From NCBI RefSeq assembly GCF_004295485.1, contig NZ_CP036164.1, positions 3,162,001 through 3,226,000 of the forward strand: a DNA stretch of 64,000 bases, written 5' to 3'. The stretch is from Janibacter limosus. Lineage in GTDB: Bacteria; Actinomycetota; Actinomycetes; Actinomycetales; Dermatophilaceae. The notes under the pieces are model-generated. The model worked only from the letters and a program-made list of their open reading frames with translations, was not told the origin of the DNA and did no database searches. The position numbers and the translations under genes were made by a program. Positions within the stretch are counted from its first letter, which is position 1; each line of letters opens with the position of its first letter. This document shows, piece by piece, positions 44,701 to 52,842 of the stretch.

Positions 44701-45711
44701 TCAGGCCTGCTCGCCGGTGTGCGCGGAGCGCACCTCGGCGGCCTTGGCGGTGATCCGGTCGACGGCCTTGATCCCGTCGCCGAGCAGCTCCTCGATCCGG
44801 GCGGCGAAGGGGGTGACCGCCTCCAGTGCCGTGTCGACAGCGGCGGCGCCGTGCTCGGCGAGCAGCGCGGAATTGGTCTCACCGAGCTCGGGGTCGGCAC
44901 GCCAGGCCTTGTACAGGGCGTCGATCCACTTGCGGTTGTCGTCGAACCAGTTCGACATGTGCTGCGAGATGAGCGAGTAGGCGGGCGCCCCGCTGTTGAC
45001 GGCCTCGTCGTCGAGGTAGCGGTAGAGCAGGTCGTAGAGCAGGTGGTCGACGGCGTCGAGCTGCAGGAGCGCGACACCCCAGTCGGACTCGACGATGGTC
45101 TCCTCGGCGAGCTTGCGCAGGGGCTGCAGCGCCGCGTCGTCCATCCAGTGCTCCTTGGCCTCGGTCAGGAGGTCGGCGGTTCCGCCACCCAGGGCGATGC
45201 CCGCGCGGCTGAGGACCTGGGCGTTACCGACCCGGTCGAAGCCGGAGTAGGCCGCCGCCTGGGTGATCGTGGCGCCGAAGGCGAAGCGAGCCATGCCGCA
45301 GAGGATCAGCTGGCCACCGCTCTCGAGGTGGCGCAGCGGGACGACGAGCTCGGTGAGCACGCCCTTCCAGCCGTCGGAGAGGCGCTCGAGCAGGCCACGG
45401 TCCTCGATGTACTGCAGCGAGGTGGCGAAGGCCTCGTGGTGAGCGGCCCGGGCCGTGACGTAGGGGGCGTAGTAGAACTGCCGCGGGTCGAGGAAGGAGT
45501 AGGTGTCAGTCAGCCGGAAGACGCTGTAGGAGTCGTCGTAGATCTCCCGCGTCGGGTCCCAGGTGGGCCGGTAGTGGAAGTGCTCCTTGGGCTGGACGTC
45601 GATGATGCCCTCGAGATAGCGCGAGGCCGGCTTGTCACCGAAGCGCTTGGCGACGTGGGTGAAGGTCTGACGTTGGGGCTCGATGACCTGGGTCTTGAGT
45701 TCGTACTGCAC
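44701..45711 (-). CDS. dmpL: Phenol hydroxylase P1: hydroxylase beta subunit
   Basis: A 336-residue structural subunit with GTG start behind GAGGAGAA. It has the ferritin-like fold of the alpha subunit but lacks the iron ligands. Family signatures: QTFTHVAKRFGDKPASRYLEG, TDTYSFLDPRQFYYAPYVTARA and ESGGQLILCGMARFAFGATITQAA. It pairs with P3 and P4. A 146-residue unrecognised gene precedes it by 37 bp where dmpK is normally found. Confidence 0.93.
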   Translation of the reverse strand: MQYELKTQVIEPQRQTFTHVAKRFGDKPASRYLEGIIDVQPKEHFHYRPTWDPTREIYDDSYSVFRLTDTYSFLDPRQFYYAPYVTARAAHHEAFATSLQYIEDRGLLERLSDGWKGVLTELVVPLRHLESGGQLILCGMARFAFGATITQAAAYSGFDRVGNAQVLSRAGIALGGGTADLLTEAKEHWMDDAALQPLRKLAEETIVESDWGVALLQLDAVDHLLYDLLYRYLDDEAVNSGAPAYSLISQHMSNWFDDNRKWIDALYKAWRADPELGETNSALLAEHGAAAVDTALEAVTPFAARIEELLGDGIKAVDRITAKAAEVRSAHTGEQA

Positions 45712-45748
45712 TGGACGTTCTCCTCGGTCGTGGTGGGGCGAAGGGGGG

Positions 45749-46189
45749 TCAGGCGGAGGTCGGCGTGTCGGCGCCGGCCTCCAGGAGCTGGACCAGCAGG
45801 TCCGGCAGGGCGTCGGGTCCGACGAGCTCGCGCGCTTCGTCCCCTTCGTCGAAGGTGCCGACGATCCGGCCGAAGGCGCGCCCGTCGGCGAAGGCCGTCG
45901 AGCAGCGCGCACCGGCGTCGCCGTAAGTGACGGTGAAGGCCAGCTCGTCGGGGAGGGCCTCGTCGACCAGGTCGAGGTGTGCGCGGCCCGGGCCGAGGAT
46001 CGCGTTGCCCTCGCAGACGTACTGCTCGGCGAGGGAGCGCAGGGCGACGTGCCGGTCGGCGCCGGTCCCGGTCGCGACGCGCTTGCTGATGCGGGTCTCC
46101 GGGACGGTGGTGCCGCCCGGGGCCAGCCCGGCCAGGTCCTGCTCCGGTGTGCCGACAAGCTCGGCCACGCGGGTCATGAAGGGCGTCAT
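45749..46189 (-). CDS. Unrecognised 146-residue protein in the DmpK position
   Basis: First gene of the phenol hydroxylase operon; ATG at 46189 with GGGAGA about 8 nt upstream. Phenol hydroxylase operons usually begin with a P0 protein (DmpK, about 90 residues) that assists active-site assembly. This product is longer and shows no DmpK pattern that I can see. It has the segments RHVALRSLAEQYVCEGNAIL and LAFTVTYGDAGARCSTAFAD, looks soluble and mixed alpha/beta, and has two cysteines. Function unknown. Its operon position suggests an accessory role in hydroxylase assembly or regulation. Confidence 0.72.
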   Translation of the reverse strand: MTPFMTRVAELVGTPEQDLAGLAPGGTTVPETRISKRVATGTGADRHVALRSLAEQYVCEGNAILGPGRAHLDLVDEALPDELAFTVTYGDAGARCSTAFADGRAFGRIVGTFDEGDEARELVGPDALPDLLVQLLEAGADTPTSA

Positions 46190-46258
46190 CCGCTCGTCTC
46201 CCTAGGGTCGATCGGAGTACGGGCTTCGCCCATCACCCCGATGTGATGTGTGCTGACG

Positions 46259-46264
46259 AACGTA
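46259..46264 (-). promoter_or_regulatory. Candidate -10 of the phenol hydroxylase operon
   Basis: TACGTT on the minus strand, 70 bp before the first start codon. The -35 position would abut the AraC-type direct repeats at 46288-46320, and no good -35 sequence is present, as expected for an activator-dependent promoter. Confidence 0.45.
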
Positions 46265-46287
46265 GGCCGGTCGCGGGCTCCCCACGA

Positions 46288-46320
46288 TCCACCCGACGCA
46301 ACCTCTGTCCACCTGACGCA
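46288..46320 (-). promoter_or_regulatory. AraC-type direct-repeat activator site
   Basis: Two 13-bp copies, TCCACCCGACGCA at 46288-46300 and TCCACCTGACGCA at 46308-46320 (plus strand), differ at one base and are spaced exactly 20 bp apart, two helical turns. They lie upstream of the phenol hydroxylase promoter and 105 bp from the divergent AraC gene, the normal layout for an AraC-family activator. Confidence 0.65.
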
Positions 46321-46336
46321 CCCGGCTGGTTGGCCA

Positions 46337-46363
46337 GAGGTGTTCCGTGGGCCGGAACGCCTC
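46337..46363. promoter_or_regulatory. Operator site 2 (GAGGYGTTCC-N7-GGAACGCCTC)
   Basis: A 27-bp palindrome with one mismatch between 10-bp arms. Its core, TGTTCC-N7-GGAACG at 46341-46359, has the same spacing as sites 1, 3 and 4. It lies between the AraC gene (62 bp downstream) and the phenol hydroxylase operon, so it may affect both. Confidence 0.7.
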
Positions 46364-46424
46364 GAGGTGGGAGACTGGTGGAGGTCATCATCGATGGAGC
46401 AGTGATGATCGCGAGAGGAGTGCG

Positions 46425-47375
46425 ATGAAGCACCTTCGGGAGACCGCCCCCCGGTTCGAGGACTGGGAGGGGCTGCAGGAGGCGCTCGCCGATGCCTACT
46501 TCCCTCACGCGATGCACCCAAGCTCCTCCCCGCGGGAGGCCGCAGCATCCGGCCTGGAGGTCATCGACCTCGGCAGCTGCCGGCTGGCGCACATCCGCTT
46601 CGGCGCGACGGTCGGCATCGAGTCCGACCACCCCGGAGCGGTCGCGGTCAACATCCCGCTGAGCGGCCACCTCGCCTCACGCATCGGCAGCCTCGACTTC
46701 GACGCCGGCCCCGGTCAGGCGACGGCCTTCCCCGCGGACACCCCCGCGCGGATGCCGGCGTGGACCCCAGACGCGGACGTACTCGGGCTGCGTATCGACG
46801 CCGAGCACCTGCGCCGGGAGAGCGAGCGGGTCTTCGCCCGCAAGGACGTCGTGCTCCCGACCGAGATCGACCTGCGCACGCCGGCCGGCCGGGCCTGGTT
46901 CCAGATGGCCCGCACGACCTTCGACAACGCTCGCGACTGCGGCGGGATCCTCTACCAGGACCCGCAGGTCGCCGCGTCGATCGCGAGCATGCTCGTCACC
47001 GGCCTGCTCCTCGCGGCCGTCCCCGAAGAGCCGCCCGCCCAGGGCGCACTGCGGCCACGGCCGGTCCACCGGGTCATCGAGGCCATCGCGCTCGACCCCG
47101 CGCGAGCCTGGTCACCGGCGGATCTCGCCGTCATCGCGGGGGTGAGCGTTCGTCGGCTGCAGCAGTCCTTCCGCGAGCACGTGGGCACCACCCCCTTCGC
47201 CCACCTGCACGACGTGCGGCTCGAGCGCATCCACGACGACCTCGTCCACGGACGGGGCGGGACGGTCACCGACGTCGCCCTGTCGTGGGGGGTGACCCAC
47301 CTGGGTCGCTTCGCCGCGGCCTATCGCGACAAGTACGGCGAGCTGCCCAGCCACACGTTGGCCACGGCCAGCTGA
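46425..47375 (+). CDS. AraC family transcriptional regulator
   Basis: A 316-residue regulator of the AraC/XylS type with an AGAGGAG site before its ATG. The N-terminal cupin-like effector domain (20-190) contains the SCRLAHIRFGATVGIESDHP strand set, as in AraC-binding-like domain regulators of aromatic pathways. The C-terminal double HTH (215-310) reads DLAVIAGVSVRRLQQSFREH, then TVTDVALSWGVTHLGRFAAAYRDKYGE. It is divergent from the phenol hydroxylase operon, whose promoter carries direct repeats suited to it, so it is probably the phenol-responsive activator. Confidence 0.9.
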   Translation: MKHLRETAPRFEDWEGLQEALADAYFPHAMHPSSSPREAAASGLEVIDLGSCRLAHIRFGATVGIESDHPGAVAVNIPLSGHLASRIGSLDFDAGPGQATAFPADTPARMPAWTPDADVLGLRIDAEHLRRESERVFARKDVVLPTEIDLRTPAGRAWFQMARTTFDNARDCGGILYQDPQVAASIASMLVTGLLLAAVPEEPPAQGALRPRPVHRVIEAIALDPARAWSPADLAVIAGVSVRRLQQSFREHVGTTPFAHLHDVRLERIHDDLVHGRGGTVTDVALSWGVTHLGRFAAAYRDKYGELPSHTLATAS

Positions 47376-47450
47376 GCGCCGCCCCCCTTCTCCCCGGCAC
47401 GTCGGGTGAGACTCTCCCCGTTCCGTCACGTCGGGTCAGGCCGATCGCTC

Positions 47451-47480
47451 GTCTGCATTGCCCTATGGCAATGCAGACGA
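47451..47480. terminator. Bidirectional terminator hairpin
   Basis: Two perfect 13-bp arms (47451-47463 and 47468-47480) around a ctat loop, between the convergent AraC gene and the HbpS-like gene. A 10-bp direct repeat, cacgtcgggt, occurs twice just before it. Confidence 0.85.
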
Positions 47481-47500
47481 ACGGTCGGCGAAAGCTCGGG

Positions 47501-47947
47501 TCAGACGTTGTCCGGGAGGGGCCCGGTGACCACCGCTGCCGCTCCGGCGGCCGCGACCTGCTCGTCTTCCTCCGCCGAGCCACCCGAGGCTCCGATCGCG
47601 CCAACCAGCTCGCCGTCGACCGTGATCGGGACGCCGCCGCCGAAGGCCGCGACCCCCGGACGGTTGCCGATCCCGCGAATCACCGCGTCCTCTGCGGCCA
47701 GCGCCTCGTAGAGGCCTGCCGTCGGTGCACCACCGAAGCCGACGCTCGTGCACGCCTTGTCGATGGCGATCGGACCGGAGTGTGCGAAGGCGCCGTCCAT
47801 CCGGGCGAAGGTCAGCAGCGCGCCGCCGGTGTCGACCACCGCGATGTTCATCCGCAGGCCGTGCTCGGTGGCATGTGCCAGGGCAGCGGCGAGCGCCGCC
47901 CCGGCCCCCTCGAGGGTCAGGACGGCGCTGCGCCGGGTGTGGCTCAT
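47501..47947 (-). CDS. HbpS/GlcG-like protein (DUF336)
   Basis: A 148-residue protein of the HbpS/GlcG haem-degrading family (DUF336). Motifs: GLRMNIAVVDTGGALLTFARMDGAF, IAIDKACTSVGFG and GGGVPITVDGELVGAIGASGGSAEEDEQVAAAG. Such proteins bind haem or act as small accessory factors in catabolic operons. Its ATG overlaps the catechol dioxygenase stop (ATGA), so it is co-produced with the dioxygenase; in other meta-cleavage clusters members of this family accompany the dioxygenase without an established role. Confidence 0.88.
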   Translation of the reverse strand: MSHTRRSAVLTLEGAGAALAAALAHATEHGLRMNIAVVDTGGALLTFARMDGAFAHSGPIAIDKACTSVGFGGAPTAGLYEALAAEDAVIRGIGNRPGVAAFGGGVPITVDGELVGAIGASGGSAEEDEQVAAAGAAAVVTGPLPDNV

Positions 47948-48876
47948 CAGGTGAGGACGCTGGTGAAGCGCTCGTTGAGCTCGCGGGAGTGGTAGAAGAT
48001 CCCCTTGCCGATCTGGTCCACGGTCCAGACATTGGTCGGGCGGTCCGGGAAGGCGAGGTAGCCGCCGCCGAAGACCTCGTTGCGGTTGCCGCTCGGGTCG
48101 AAGAAGTAGGTCGTCTGCCCGCGGGTGATGCCGTGACGGGTCGGCGTGACGTCGACCGCCACGTCGTCCATCGTCAGCAGGTCCGCCGCGTGCCCGACCT
48201 GGCTCCAGTCGTCCAGCCGGAAGGCGAAGTGGTGCAGCTTGCCCTGCGGGCCGCCGATGACCGCCATCTGGTGGATCTGGTTGTTGGAGGTCAGCCAGGT
48301 ACCGGCGAGCTCGTGGTCGTCCTCGAGGCTGGTCTGGATCCGCTCGGTGGGGTAGAAGTCGAAGACGTCCATGAGGAGCTTCTCCATGAGCTTCGGGTCC
48401 TCGCAGGTGATCAGCGAGTGGTCGAGCGCCGGGACGCCGATGCCCACGAGGTGCCGGGGGAAGGGGTCGGGGTTGTGCGTGCCGACCTCGGTCCCGATGG
48501 CCGTCTGGGAGTGGTAGACCTCGAAGACGTGGTCGCTGGTGGTGGTGAAGCGGATGCCGTCACCGACCTCGGGGTTCTCCCCGGCGGACATGCGCTCGAC
48601 CGTCAGCCCGAAGGTCTTGGCCTTGTTCTCGATGGCCTCGATGTCGGCCTCGTGCTGGGCCTTCCACCCGTACTTGACGACGCCGACGCCACCCTCCTCG
48701 AGGACGACGGAGTGGTGGTCCCACTCGTCCCAGCCCTTGTAGAAAGTCCGCTTGTTGCCCTCGGGCGAGACGTCCTCGAGGGTCTCGTACAGACCCATCG
48801 TCGACCCGTAGTGGTTCTTCGCCTCGGTCATGTCGGTGACACGCACGTGGGCGTACCCCAATCGCATGATGCCCAT
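47947..48876 (-). CDS. dmpB: Catechol 2,3-dioxygenase (extradiol)
   Basis: A 309-residue type I extradiol dioxygenase cleaving catechol to 2-hydroxymuconic semialdehyde. Built from two vicinal-oxygen-chelate modules. The iron ligands correspond to His in GVPALDHSLIT, His in GKLHHFAFRLDD and Glu in GNRNEVFGGGY; TTYFFDPSGNRNE is the family signature. Length and motifs fit the XylE/DmpB group rather than BphC. It begins 2 bp after the ferredoxin stop. Confidence 0.94.
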   Translation of the reverse strand: MGIMRLGYAHVRVTDMTEAKNHYGSTMGLYETLEDVSPEGNKRTFYKGWDEWDHHSVVLEEGGVGVVKYGWKAQHEADIEAIENKAKTFGLTVERMSAGENPEVGDGIRFTTTSDHVFEVYHSQTAIGTEVGTHNPDPFPRHLVGIGVPALDHSLITCEDPKLMEKLLMDVFDFYPTERIQTSLEDDHELAGTWLTSNNQIHQMAVIGGPQGKLHHFAFRLDDWSQVGHAADLLTMDDVAVDVTPTRHGITRGQTTYFFDPSGNRNEVFGGGYLAFPDRPTNVWTVDQIGKGIFYHSRELNERFTSVLT

Positions 48877-48878
48877 GT

Positions 48879-49247
48879 CTACTGCTCCTCCGGTGCGGTG
48901 CTGGCCGCCCTGGCACGCTCGCGTGCCTTCGCGTTGAGCTGGCCCAGCAGGGGGTTGACGAGGCGCAGGGACGCGTCTCGCATCTGGATCGTCAGGTCCT
49001 CGTCGGGGACAGCACGACAGCTCAGGCAGGTGCCGTCGGCGCGCTCCGTCGCCGTGATGACCGAGTCGGCCACGCGTCGGTTGTACGTGAAGGAACCCTC
49101 GAGGACGTCCACCTTGCAGATGCCGCAGCCTCCGCGTCGGCAGCCCACCGTGCACGCATAGCCAGCCTTCTGCAGACCGGCCAGCACGGTGTCGTCGGGC
49201 GAGATGAAGATCTCGGCTCCCGACGGCTGCACGATGATGGTTGCCAC
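48879..49247 (-). CDS. dmpQ: [2Fe-2S] ferredoxin, XylT/DmpQ type
   Basis: A 122-residue plant-type ferredoxin whose relatives XylT and DmpQ reactivate catechol 2,3-dioxygenase by reducing oxidised iron. Cluster cysteines: CTVGCRRGGCGIC (C-x4-C-x2-C within it) and LSC about 40 residues later. The GTG start at 49247 follows AAGGAG by 6 nt. It is first in the three-gene dioxygenase operon. An extra C-terminal helix of 30 residues makes it longer than XylT. Confidence 0.92.
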   Translation of the reverse strand: MATIIVQPSGAEIFISPDDTVLAGLQKAGYACTVGCRRGGCGICKVDVLEGSFTYNRRVADSVITATERADGTCLSCRAVPDEDLTIQMRDASLRLVNPLLGQLNAKARERARAASTAPEEQ

Positions 49248-49331
49248 CGAGCACTCCTTCGTGGTCGACATCGAGGCATCGGCGCCCCGTTGCCTCCGAC
49301 TCTCTCCCACTATGTGGACGAAGGGGGGTGG

Positions 49332-49350
49332 CGTTCCCCTTCGCGGAACG
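49332..49350. promoter_or_regulatory. Operator site 3 (CGTTCC-N7-GGAACG)
   Basis: Perfect half-sites with a 7-bp spacer, upstream of the ferredoxin-dioxygenase operon. A candidate -10 (CATAGT, minus strand, 49309-49314) lies 17 bp away, so the operator covers the -35 position. Confidence 0.7.
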
Positions 49351-49383
49351 AGGACCTCCTCGGACCGGCGACTTTCGGGGCGG

Positions 49384-49938
49384 TCAGCCGTTGTTGCGCT
49401 GCTTGGCCCGGATCATGTCGAGGGCCAGCACGGCACCGATGGTGCCGAGCTTCTCGGGGACCGGCACCTGCGGGACGAACCCGAGGACATAGCGCTCACG
49501 CCCGAGGAATGCCTGGGCCACGCCGGGCCAGCTCCGGCTCGCGGTGGCGGCCAGACCACCCGGTCCGGTGACGGTGAACTCACGGTCGAAGACCGACCCC
49601 TCGAGTCGCAGCACGGGACCGGTCGCCAGCTCCACGCGCAGCGACTTCTTGAAGAGGGTGAACTCCTTGACGATCTGGGCCAACGGCTGGCCCCAGCCGT
49701 CCGTCACCGTGAAGCGGTCGAGCCCGATGCCCACGATGTCGTCGACCCGCAGCAGCAGGGTGTTGTCCCCGTCGACCACTGCGAGCTGACGGTTGCCCAT
49801 GAACATCCGGCTCGCCGTGCTGCCCTCGGTGACGATCCGCCCGATGGGCTGACCGCCGAGGTCCTGGATCCCGAAGTCACTGGAGAGGAAGGACCTGACC
49901 TGGTCCATGACGAGCGCATCAGTGGTGAGGATTCCCAT
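49384..49938 (-). CDS. LURP-one-related (LOR) family protein
   Basis: A 184-residue protein with the tubby-like LOR/DUF567 fold: repeated strands such as FGIQDLGGQPIGRIVTEGS, NRQLAVVDGDNTLLLRVDDI and LAQIVKEFTLFKKSLRVELA. Members may bind phospholipids or scramble membranes; bacterial roles are unknown. It is the gene next to DUF721, 20 bp from that gene's stop, so it probably is co-transcribed with recF-DUF721 rather than belonging to the phenol island. Confidence 0.82.
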   Translation of the reverse strand: MGILTTDALVMDQVRSFLSSDFGIQDLGGQPIGRIVTEGSTASRMFMGNRQLAVVDGDNTLLLRVDDIVGIGLDRFTVTDGWGQPLAQIVKEFTLFKKSLRVELATGPVLRLEGSVFDREFTVTGPGGLAATASRSWPGVAQAFLGRERYVLGFVPQVPVPEKLGTIGAVLALDMIRAKQRNNG

Positions 49939-49958
49939 GGCGACATCCTCCACCCGAC

Positions 49959-50507
49959 CTACCCGTAGGTGTCGCGTGGCCCCCGGCCATCGCTCGTGCG
50001 CCGCAGGCCACGTGACCACGAGGGTGCACTCGGACCGTGGACCCGGATCTCGTGGACGACGTCGGGCCCGACGGACTCGGCGATCCGCCCCAGCAGCGAG
50101 CTGGAGAGCAGCCGGATCTGGGTCGCCCACGCCGTCGAGTCCGCCCGGACCGACAGCACCCCCGCCTCGAAGGTCACCGGCTCGCAGTGCTCGGCGACCT
50201 GCCGCCCGACGATCTCCGGCCACCGACCCATGACCGACCCGGCGGCCACGTCCACCTGCCAGCCGCGGTCGCCCATGAGCCGCTCGACCTGGTCGCCGAT
50301 GGTCTGCGGGTCCCGCCCGCCCATCGACAGGACACCCTGCGGTTGCCACGTCCGCTTGCGCTTCGGCTTCATCCCGGGCCGCAGGCCCTTCTTCGCCGCG
50401 GCCGCGCGGGCCCGGGCGAGGGCAGAGGCGGCCGCGTCCTCGACGGTCTCCTCCACCTCCGTCTCCTCGGGGCCACCCGAGGACGGAGGGACCTCCCCTT
50501 CGCTCAT
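49959..50507 (-). CDS. DUF721/DciA-like protein
   Basis: A 182-residue protein with an acidic, Ala-rich N-terminus and a DUF721 domain at 75-165: [40 protein letters not shown] and [23 protein letters not shown] repeats. DUF721 proteins related to DciA load the replicative helicase in many bacteria, and the gene is a fixed partner of recF in actinobacteria. Its ATG overlaps the recF stop. In its usual place the next gene is gyrB, here displaced by 18 kb. Confidence 0.9.
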   Translation of the reverse strand: MSEGEVPPSSGGPEETEVEETVEDAAASALARARAAAAKKGLRPGMKPKRKRTWQPQGVLSMGGRDPQTIGDQVERLMGDRGWQVDVAAGSVMGRWPEIVGRQVAEHCEPVTFEAGVLSVRADSTAWATQIRLLSSSLLGRIAESVGPDVVHEIRVHGPSAPSWSRGLRRTSDGRGPRDTYG

Positions 50508-51709
50508 GGCGGGGTCACCTCACCCAGCGTGACCGCATAGGTCCGGCCCTCGAGCACCGCCGGGACGTCCTGCGGCACGGCGGCGGTGATGAGGACCTGC
50601 TCGCAGTCGGAGATCAGCGCGGCCAGGCGGTCACGGCGCCCGGAGTCGAGCTCGGCGAAGACGTCGTCGAGGACCAGCACCGGGTCGTCGCCGAGGTCGT
50701 GACGCAGCAGGTGGTAGGCGGCGAGCCGCAGCCCGAGGGCGAAGGACCACGACTCCCCGTGGGAGGCGTAGCCCTTGGCGGGCATCGGCCCGAGCCCGAG
50801 GACCAGGTCGTCCCGGTGCGGTCCGACGAGGTTGACGCCCCGCTCGACCTCCTGGTCGCGCACCCTGGCCATGGACTCGAGCAGCATCGTGCGCAGGTCG
50901 TCCATCTCGGGCACCTCGCCGGCCGCGATCGCCTCGGCCGCCTCCTCGTGGAGGGAGCTGCGGTAGACGACGGTCGCCTCCGACTGGTTTGCGCTGACCT
51001 CGCGATAGGCCTCCTGCAGGTGCGGCAGGAGATCACGCAGCAGCCGCAGCCGGGCGTAGAGCAGCTGGCTGCCGACCGTCGCCAGGTGGTCGTCCCAGAT
51101 GTCGAGGGTGCGCACGGCCTCCTCGGCGGCGGCCTTCGGGTCCACGCCGTCCGGCGCCGACTGGCTACGCCGACCCCGCCCACGTCTGCCGCCCAGGAGC
51201 GCGGCCGCGGACTTCAGCAGGGCGCCGCGCTGCTTGAGGATCTTGTCGTAGTCCGAGCGCACGCCCGACCAGCGGGGTTGGCGCTGCACGAGCAGGTCGT
51301 CGAGGAACCGCCGGCGCTCGCCCGGGTCACCCTTGACGAGGGTCAGGTCCTCCGGGGCGAAGAGGACGGTGCGCAGCGTGCCGAGGACGTCCCGGGTGCG
51401 AGGAAGGGGGGACCGGTTCAGCTTCGCCCGGTTGGCCCGACCGGGCGTGATCTCCAGCTCGACGAGGCTCTCCCGGCCATCACGCACCACGGCGCAGCGC
51501 ACGATCGCCCGGTCGGCGCCGAAGCGCACGAGCGGCTGGTCGGTCGCCACGCGGTGGCTGGAGAGCGAGGCGACATAGCCGATCGCCTCGACGAGATTGG
51601 TCTTGCCCTGGCCGTTGAGGCCGACGAGCGTGGTGATGCCGGGCTCGAGGGCCACCTCGGCCGCGGGATAGCTGCGGAAGTCGCCGACGCTCAGGTGACG
51701 GACGTACAC
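50504..51709 (-). CDS. recF: RecF DNA repair/replication protein
   Basis: A 401-residue SMC-like ATPase loading RecA at gaps. Walker [24 protein letters not shown] signature region near [15 protein letters not shown], and Walker [22 protein letters not shown] start at 51709 overlaps the gnd stop (TGACGTG). The order dnaN-gnd-recF-DUF721 is the usual one. Confidence 0.96.
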   Translation of the reverse strand: MYVRHLSVGDFRSYPAAEVALEPGITTLVGLNGQGKTNLVEAIGYVASLSSHRVATDQPLVRFGADRAIVRCAVVRDGRESLVELEITPGRANRAKLNRSPLPRTRDVLGTLRTVLFAPEDLTLVKGDPGERRRFLDDLLVQRQPRWSGVRSDYDKILKQRGALLKSAAALLGGRRGRGRRSQSAPDGVDPKAAAEEAVRTLDIWDDHLATVGSQLLYARLRLLRDLLPHLQEAYREVSANQSEATVVYRSSLHEEAAEAIAAGEVPEMDDLRTMLLESMARVRDQEVERGVNLVGPHRDDLVLGLGPMPAKGYASHGESWSFALGLRLAAYHLLRHDLGDDPVLVLDDVFAELDSGRRDRLAALISDCEQVLITAAVPQDVPAVLEGRTYAVTLGEVTPP

Positions 51710-51710
51710 G

Positions 51711-52796
51711 TCACTGCGTCGACTCGGAACCGCTCGTCGGTCCGGGCGACCCGCCGGTGCTCTGCGTCCCGGACGTCGGGCCGGCGTCCGCGGCGTCGCC
51801 CTGGGCGGACTCCTGCGGACCCTGCGGCGTCTCGATCTTCTTCTTCTCCTGCGCCCGGCTGGCCGCGGGGGAGGCCACTCCCCTCGCCGCCTCGGCGCGC
51901 AGGTCCTCACCCTCGGCGACGGTCATCACCTGGTGCCCGCCGAACTGGCCGCGCAGCGCGGCGACGGCCTGCATCGCCGGGCTGACCTTCTGGCGGGAGG
52001 CGAAGCGGGCGAAGAGCGAGGCCGAGATGACCGGCATCGGCACGGCGTTGGCGATGCCCTCCTCGACGGTCCAGCGGCCCTCGCCCGAGTCAGCGGTGTA
52101 GTCGCTGACGTCGTCCATGCTCGGGTTCTCCTCGAGGGCCTTGACCATCAGGTCCAGCAGCCAGGAGCGCACGACGGTGCCGCGGCTCCATGCCTTGAAG
52201 GCGCCGGGGACGTCGGTGACGATGTCCTTCTTCTCGAGCAGCTCGTAGCCCTCGGCGTAGGCGTGCATCAGGCCGTACTCGATGCCGTTGTGCACCATCT
52301 TGACGTAGTGCCCCGCACCGACCTCGCCCGCGTGGACGAAGCCCTCGTCGCGCGGACCTTCGGGTCGCAGGGCGTCGAAGATCGGCATCGCGAGCTCGAC
52401 GTGCTCGGCATCGCCGCCGACCATCAGGCCGTAGCCGTTGTCGAGCCCCCAGATGCCGCCCGAGACGCCGCAGTCGAGGTAGCCGACACCCTGGGCACCG
52501 AGCAGCTCGGCGTTGGGCGCGTCGTCGCTGAAGCGGGAGTTGCCACCGTCGATCACCAGGTCACCCGGCTCCAGCCGGTCGGCGAGGTCGGTGATCACCG
52601 ACTTGGTGATCTCACCGGCCGGCACCATCACCCAGACGACGCGTGGCGCCTGCAGTGCATCGACCATGGCCTGGACGCTCTCGGCGTCCGAGACCTCGGG
52701 GTTGGTGTCATAACCGATGACCTCGTGGCCGGCGCGGCGCACACGCTCTCGCATGTTGCCGCCCATCTTGCCCAAACCGATGAGACCGAGCTGCAT
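51711..52796 (-). CDS. gnd: 6-phosphogluconate dehydrogenase, decarboxylating (short type)
   Basis: A 361-residue oxidative pentose phosphate enzyme of the short, NAD-preferring GndA-like class, lacking the long C-terminal dimer domain. It has [19 protein letters not shown] (Rossmann), [30 protein letters not shown] and the active-site [20 protein letters not shown]. After about residue 300 it adds a disordered tail of 60 residues rich in Ser, Gly, Thr and Gln (ending TSGSESTQ). It sits between dnaN and recF as in many actinobacteria. Confidence 0.95.
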   Translation of the reverse strand: MQLGLIGLGKMGGNMRERVRRAGHEVIGYDTNPEVSDAESVQAMVDALQAPRVVWVMVPAGEITKSVITDLADRLEPGDLVIDGGNSRFSDDAPNAELLGAQGVGYLDCGVSGGIWGLDNGYGLMVGGDAEHVELAMPIFDALRPEGPRDEGFVHAGEVGAGHYVKMVHNGIEYGLMHAYAEGYELLEKKDIVTDVPGAFKAWSRGTVVRSWLLDLMVKALEENPSMDDVSDYTADSGEGRWTVEEGIANAVPMPVISASLFARFASRQKVSPAMQAVAALRGQFGGHQVMTVAEGEDLRAEAARGVASPAASRAQEKKKIETPQGPQESAQGDAADAGPTSGTQSTGGSPGPTSGSESTQ

Positions 52797-52842
52797 GACG
52801 GACCTTCCTGACGGGGCACCCTGGGACAGGGCGAAGGGGGGA

